Positions 58,941-64,000 of a stretch of DNA of 64,000 bases are shown here, piece by piece. The position numbers were made by a program, and so were the translations under genes. Within the stretch, counting starts at the first letter, position 1. Each line of letters opens with the position of its first letter. Source of the DNA: Cladocopium goreaui (Eukaryota; Sar; Dinophyceae; Suessiales; Symbiodiniaceae); NCBI GenBank assembly GCA_947184155.2, contig CAMXCT020002358.1:509001-573000 (forward strand), given 5' to 3'. The notes below the pieces were generated by a model that was not told where the DNA came from, ran no database searches, and saw only the letters and a program-made list of their open reading frames with translations.

Positions 58941-59060
58941 TACTTAGATGGACCATGGAGTTAGTTAACTAGTTAGTAACTGGAGTTATAACCCCCTATA
59001 TCCCAATTATAAGTATAAGCCATTTACTAACTAGTTTTCCCTAACTCCATGGCCCATCTA
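58941..59060. mobile_element. MITE-D copy
   Basis: Left end TACTTAGATGGACC; right end lost after CATCTAA. Confidence 0.8.
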
Positions 59061-59150
59061 ATTAAATTAGTGGCTGCGGTATTGGTCCCATATCAAAACA
59101 CTATCCAGAGTTGATGGGAATAAACACATCTTCAGCAAATTCAGTGTTCT

Positions 59151-59260
59151 TACCCTCTGGTAAACATACAAAAAACTATGGAACATCACCATTTTTCATG
59201 GGAAAATTCACGAACTAAATGGTGATGTTCCATAGTTATGTTAGTCATTTCCAGAGGGTA
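59151..59260. mobile_element. MITE-A copy
   Basis: Both ends intact. Confidence 0.85.
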
Positions 59261-59515
59261 ACACCTAACTTTCAATAGACAAATTGATCTAAATCATTGG
59301 CTCAGCAAATTCAGGGCTGGTAAGTATTGTGTGACAAAAATCCAGTTAAATCGTGGTTCAATCGTCCTTGTTCATACTTAAAATCTCCATGTGAAACATG
59401 GGTTGCAACTTACGTTTGATTTCTACATCGTGAAATCATCAGCAAGTATCCATTGCCAATCAGCCAGATACCAAAAGACTAAAGGATTAGTTTGTACCCA
59501 TCCAGTTGGTTGACC

Positions 59516-59586
59516 TACCCTCTGGTAAACTAACATAACTATGGAAAATCACCATTTTCAACAGATGTTTGTATGTTTACCCATCT
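59516..59586. mobile_element. MITE-A, truncated copy
   Basis: Left end and core only. Confidence 0.65.
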
Positions 59587-60341
59587 AAGATTGACCTAGT
59601 GTCAGAGCCACCAGGAATGAAGCCAATGAAGAGACACAGTGAGCCTCTTGAGTGGAAGACCTTGGAAATCAGGAAACTGCTGCGGGGATGTTGGATGCCT
59701 TAAGGCTTGAAGGAGTGGTTAATTATAGGGAATGTGATGACAACAGCACGGCTGTGGCCCATCAACCAGTATAACCAATTACTAATTACCATGTTACCCC
59801 CTATCAACATACACAAAGATGTGAAGAACCCACTAATTACATACCAGTTTCCCAAGAAAACCGTTGGTTTTCCACATCTTTTTGCATGTTTACCCCATGT
59901 TTAGTTAATAGTTAATCAGGTATGGGTTGATAGTTGTTCAACTATGGTTGTTGTTGAGACTTAGTTGATAGTTAGTACTTAGCCTTCGGCTATAAAAGGG
60001 ATAGCCCTTCTATAGGCGAGGTTATCTTAACCCCACTAAACACTTTGTAAATGGAGAACCAAGTAACCAACAAAAATTGTGATCTAACTAAGAAAACACT
60101 GGAAACAACCATCAAAATTAAGCACTTTATTGATTTAACCATGGAACATGATAGCCTGTGCTGATGGAAAATCCCCGAGTCGCAACTGTAGTTTTTTTTA
60201 TCGCTGGGAAAATCAACCTTGGGAGATTTTGGGAGATCTTCCGGCCTTCCGGCCATGTTTGATGACACCGGAGGGCAAACGGATTCTAAGTTTGAAATTC
60301 ATGGTATGTTTTCCTATGTTTTCTCCATGTTTCAAACATAT

Positions 60342-60470
60342 ATCTGGGTAAACTATAATATATTTCACTCACCTGAATTGTAAGGCCATAAAAGGGGATG
60401 ATTCCCCTTACTAACTATGATTATAGTGAGGGAGAACAGGCTTTGGTCGTGATGAAATTTACCCAGATAT
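60342..60470. mobile_element. MITE-I copy
   Basis: TATCTGGGTAAA/TTTACCCAGATA ends. A partial copy lies at 49,602-49,695. Confidence 0.74.
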
Positions 60471-60564
60471 ATCGACTTCACCAACAAGAACAAATCCCAG
60501 AAAAAAAACATCATTTACAGCGAAATCCAATAAGATCCCCGAAAAATGGCTGATAAATCATCCA

Positions 60565-60700
60565 CCACCCATGGGTTTTTGTAGGTTTTTTGGATGTTGT
60601 TTGCAGGTTTTCGCAGGGTTTTGTAGGTTTTTTGTAGGTTTTTTTGCAGGTTTTTGTAGGGTTTTGGAGGGTTTTGCAGTTTTTTTGTATGTTTTTGTAG
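60565..60700. repeat. TTTTTGTAGG minisatellite
   Basis: GGTTTTTTGTA-like 10-13-bp units. Confidence 0.85.
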
Positions 60701-60714
60701 GTCCATAGGTCAAG

Positions 60715-60827
60715 TTACAAATGGTTGACCGCTGCTGCGATCAGATTGGCATCGCTGGCTGCTTGAGCCAAGCGCGATCGATGTAGATCCGAGCCCACCA
60801 AGCGTTCACCCAGAGAGAAGCCGCCGC
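60715..60827 (-). CDS. Candidate exon, unassigned
   Basis: Minus frame is the only long open one here: GGFSLGERLVGSDLHRSRLA then QAASDANLIAA. Acceptor ATTTAG|G. Either a GC donor (GCA|GCGGTC) or the TAA at 60,715 ends it. Confidence 0.5.
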
Positions 60828-61278
60828 CTAAATCCTGAGAGGAGGTATCAACTGGTAAAATTTAGAGTAAGGTTTAACAAATTGGTAAACTAACATAACT
60901 AATTTGAGTAAACCAAATGATGGTTATAACTATGAAATTCCCATTGAGAGGTGGTATCAACTGGTTTCAACCATGACCTGTGGATGTCAACATTTTAGTT
61001 GATTGTAGTTGATTATAGAGTTTATTCCATAGTTAATGGTCGATGCTAGTTGATTGTAGTTGGTTATAAGTATGATATAACCAACTATATATGGTAGGTA
61101 CAACTGGTTTCAACCACCCTCTGGATGTAGACATTCAGTGTAAACTAACATACCCTCTGTATTTAACATAACCATGGAAAATCCCTTATAAATGGAGGTT
61201 TTAATGGGAAAATCATCTATAAATGGGCCATTTTAGTGTAAACATTTAAAAACCCTCTGGATGTAAACATTTAGTGTC

Positions 61279-61339
61279 ACCCAGATGCGAACCATGCTGC
61301 TGGAGTAGGTAAATATTCCAGCAACATGGAGCATCTGGG
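61279..61339. mobile_element. MITE-E, internally deleted
   Basis: Both ends, loop region lost (61 bp). Confidence 0.75.
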
Positions 61340-61756
61340 ATAACTAATTTTGGTAAACCAAATATATGTTTAAACAATTAGTAAACTAACATAGCTAATT
61401 GGTAAATCAAATGTTTAACCATTAGCCTCTAACAGTAAACATTTATAAACTAACTAATGGTTGAAACTATATAACAGATTGGTAAACTAGCATATTGGTA
61501 AAAATTAGAGTAAGCTTTAACGGATTGGTAAACTAACATAACTAATTTTAGTGTAAACATTTATAAACCAACTGGATTCAGCATTTATAGGAAACATAAC
61601 GAACATAACTATGGAACATCACCATTTTTAATGGGTAAATCAACGAACTAAATGGCAATGTTCCCTAGCTGTTTGTATTTTTACCAGCGGGTATCCAACA
61701 GAGGATATTAGAGGACAATGACTGTAATGGCTGGATAATGTTGGAAAATTGGATAA

Positions 61757-61887
61757 TACAATGTGAGGCCCCCGTTCGATAGCTAAGTTGGTTTATAACT
61801 CGAATAACTATGGTTTATGGTACTTATAGCTATAGTTATTGGGGCTTTTGTTAACCAACTAACATCACTGGGGGGCCTCACATTGTA
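61757..61887. mobile_element. MITE-B copy
   Basis: TACAATGTGAGGCC/GGCCTCACATTGTA; it splits a segment reading GGATAATA...TCCATCTATTGCCATTC that appears uninterrupted at about 31.85 kb in related form. Confidence 0.85.
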
Positions 61888-61936
61888 TCCATCTATTGCC
61901 ATTCACCAACCATAGAAATCCATAGGATATGTTAAT

Positions 61937-62099
61937 CTGGTTGGTGGTTTCAACCTACCCCTCTGAAACATGATGGAGTTCGTCAGTTGGGATGATGAAA
62001 TTCCCAATATATGGAAAAATAAGGTGAATTATAGATACTTTAAGCCATATCTAAAATTAATATATGGAAAAATAAAAAATATTCCAAAACACCAACCAG
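61937..62099. mobile_element. MITE-C copy with internal insertion
   Basis: Arms intact; about 60 bp between two ATATATGGAAAAATAA copies is extra. Confidence 0.78.
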
Positions 62100-62277
62100 G
62101 TAGGGTTAATCTTATAACTGGGGTGAACTAACCTACCTGCATGACGTGGGATGATGTACCCCCATGACTATGGAAACCCCCATGACTAACTAGGCGTATG
62201 GTAGATCTATATCCCTACAGGATGGTGCCCCCCCAGTTATATGTTGGTGAGGTACCCCCAAATCATCCATAATATAA

Positions 62278-62377
62278 CCCATAGGATCCACATATGCTAT
62301 ATATGGTAACATTTACCATCAATATACCTCCATATACCCCCAATGTTAGCATATATACCATACATGGATCCTACGGG
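62278..62377. mobile_element. MITE-F copy
   Basis: CCCATAGGATCC/GGATCCTACGGG. Confidence 0.8.
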
Positions 62378-62484
62378 TAATGGGTATGTAATTCCCTTCA
62401 TCATCAGAGGTGTTCCTCAAAAGCCATGGAATCCAAAAAAACAATTACTTTACTTCGTGTGATCCCCACCATGACATTTATACA

Positions 62485-62870
62485 TGTTCTTACTGGCACA
62501 TCTTCTGGCATTCTATCTGACATATCTTCTCTTCTGGCATTCTATCTGGCATATCTTCTGGCATTCTATCTGGCATATCTTCTGGCATTCTATTTGGCAT
62601 TCTATCTGGCATATCTTCTGGCATATATTCTGACATATCTTCTGGCATTCTATCTGGCATATCTTCTGGTATATCTTCTGGCATATCTTCTGGCATTCTA
62701 TCTGGCATATCTTTTGGCATATCTTCTGGCATATTATCTGGCAAATCTTCTGGGATTCTATCTGGCATATCTTCTGGCATATGTTCTGGCATTCTATCTG
62801 GCATATCTTCTGGCATATTTTCTGGCATCTTCTACCTGGCATATCTTCTGCATTCTATCTGACATTTCTA
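62485..62870. repeat. ATCTTCTGGCAT minisatellite
   Basis: About 12-15-bp units (TCTGGCATATCTTCTGGCAT). Confidence 0.92.
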
Positions 62871-62873
62871 CTA

Positions 62874-63215
62874 CATGAGGTCCGGCAGGGAACACTTGGC
62901 TACTCGCGGTTGAGGTCCGGCAGGGAACACTGGGCGTGGATGGTCGTGGTTGAGGTCCGGCAGGGAACACTGGGCGGGGATGGTCGTGGTTGAGGTCCGG
63001 CACGGAACACTGGGCGTGGATGGTCGTGGTTGAGGTCCGGCAGGGAACACTGGGCGTGGATGGTCGTGGTTGAGGTCCGGCAGGGAACACTGGGCGCGGA
63101 TGGTCGTGGTTGAGGTCCGGCAGGGAACACTGGGCGTGGGTGGTCGTGGTTGAGGTCCGGCAGGGAACGCTGGGCGTGGGTGGTCGTGGTTGAGGTCCGG
63201 CAGAGAACACTGTGG
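62874..63215. repeat. 40-bp minisatellite, eight to nine units
   Basis: GAGGTCCGGCAGGGAACACT every 40 bp. The period is not a multiple of 3, so all minus frames show the same peptide pattern. Confidence 0.93.
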
Positions 63216-63235
63216 ATCGCGGGTCGCAGTTGAGC

Positions 63236-63355
63236 CAGGACGACGAGGACGACGAGGACGACAAGGACGACAAGGATGACAAGGAGGACGAAGAGGAGGA
63301 GGAGAGGAGGACGAGGCAGGAGGAGGCGGAGGAGGAGCAGGAGGAGGAGGCAACT
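63236..63355. repeat. GAC/GAG-rich acidic-codon repeat
   Basis: GACGACGAGGAC units passing into GAGGAGGAG; probably simple sequence. Confidence 0.8.
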
Positions 63356-63581
63356 GACATAAAATCTAACAACCCTCACCTGGCAGGTGGGGAAAAACAT
63401 GCACAACTCGCCAAGTCTCGGGATTTGTGGATTTAACCAACAATCGATCCAGGGATATTAGATGGGATACAACGGTTGGTGGTCAAAAAACCATGGTTTT
63501 ATATGGCTTTAATATGGTTTAATATGGATAATAATGGGATAATAATGGGATAATAATGGGATAATAATGGGAAAAATAATA

Positions 63582-63691
63582 CTGGTTGGTGGTGCAATGT
63601 GCCCATCTTGAAAAATGATGGAGTTCGTCAATGAGAAGGATCATCCCATATAGAAAATGGAAAATAAAAAATGTTTGAAACCAACAGCCAG
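63582..63691. mobile_element. MITE-C copy
   Basis: Right arm ACCAACAGCCAG. Confidence 0.78.
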
Positions 63692-64000
63692 GATATATCA
63701 AGTCGACTAATTAGCCAATGAACTCCATAATTGTCTATCATCTATTTTTTTAAGGTAATCTTCTCCCAAGTCTCATCCATTTTTCATCCATACCAATATA
63801 TTATAGCATATATTATACGTATATATATATATTATTTATATATACACGATATGTGTCTACCATCATTTTTTCTCTAACATGGGTGTTTCTGAAAATAGGG
63901 GATCCCAAAGTCACCATGGGTTTCCGAAGTGATGGTCGTCCATGACGACTGGATGATTTGGGGTACCCCCATGACCAAATGGAAACCTCCACGTCAGTTC

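Noticed and set aside
62426-63406. Several 110-190-codon ORFs on both strands
   Set aside because: Minisatellites without stops; same peptide pattern in all frames.
1-64000. tRNA, rRNA or dinoflagellate spliced-leader genes or relics
   Set aside because: Looked for CCA-type cloverleafs by eye and for the CCATTTTGGCTCAAG leader core; none recognised.

Overview
The window looks like nuclear DNA of a dinoflagellate, most likely a Symbiodiniaceae/Suessiales type. Short GC-rich exon islets sit in long AT-rich introns packed with hairpin-forming repeats. One gene could be reconstructed by recognisable homology. Its 14 introns all end in AG followed by G, and they begin with GT, GC or GA, which is the unusual splice-site usage known from dinoflagellates. 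No bacterial-type operon, rRNA, tRNA, CRISPR array or dinoflagellate spliced-leader sequence was seen.

The left half (about 2.0-31.2 kb) is one gene on the minus strand: V-type H+-ATPase subunit C (V1 sector, Vma5/ATP6V1C family). Fifteen exons of 26-97 nt, totalling 847 nt (282 codons), are spread over 29 kb. They run from a start codon at 31,179 to a point in the middle of the protein at 2,043. The C-terminal part of the family was not found and should lie beyond the left edge or in exons I could not recognise. The longest intron is 6.3 kb. All reading phases close, and the conserved WSWDEAKYP block is intact.

The right half (about 32-61 kb) contains more GC-rich islets that look like exons, mostly best read on the minus strand with AG|G acceptors and GT donors (34.1, 44.0, 47.2, 49.3, 51.3, 54.1, 55.8 and 60.8 kb). 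I could not assign them to a family. Several also have an open antisense frame, so they are reported as candidates only. A repeat-poor island at 38.8-41.9 kb carries a plus-strand ORF of 154 codons.

Nearly all remaining DNA is repeats. At least eight families of about 60-170 bp near-perfect inverted-repeat elements (called here MITE-A to MITE-G and MITE-I) fill introns and spacers, sometimes nested or fused. Two larger elements (21.9 kb and 36.0 kb) have long terminal inverted repeats and 9-bp target-site duplications, as in Mutator-like elements. For the first, two uninterrupted copies of its target are present in the window. There are many tandem arrays. The most striking is a 138-bp satellite with 414-bp higher-order structure, flanked by 286-bp direct repeats (45.3-47.1 kb).
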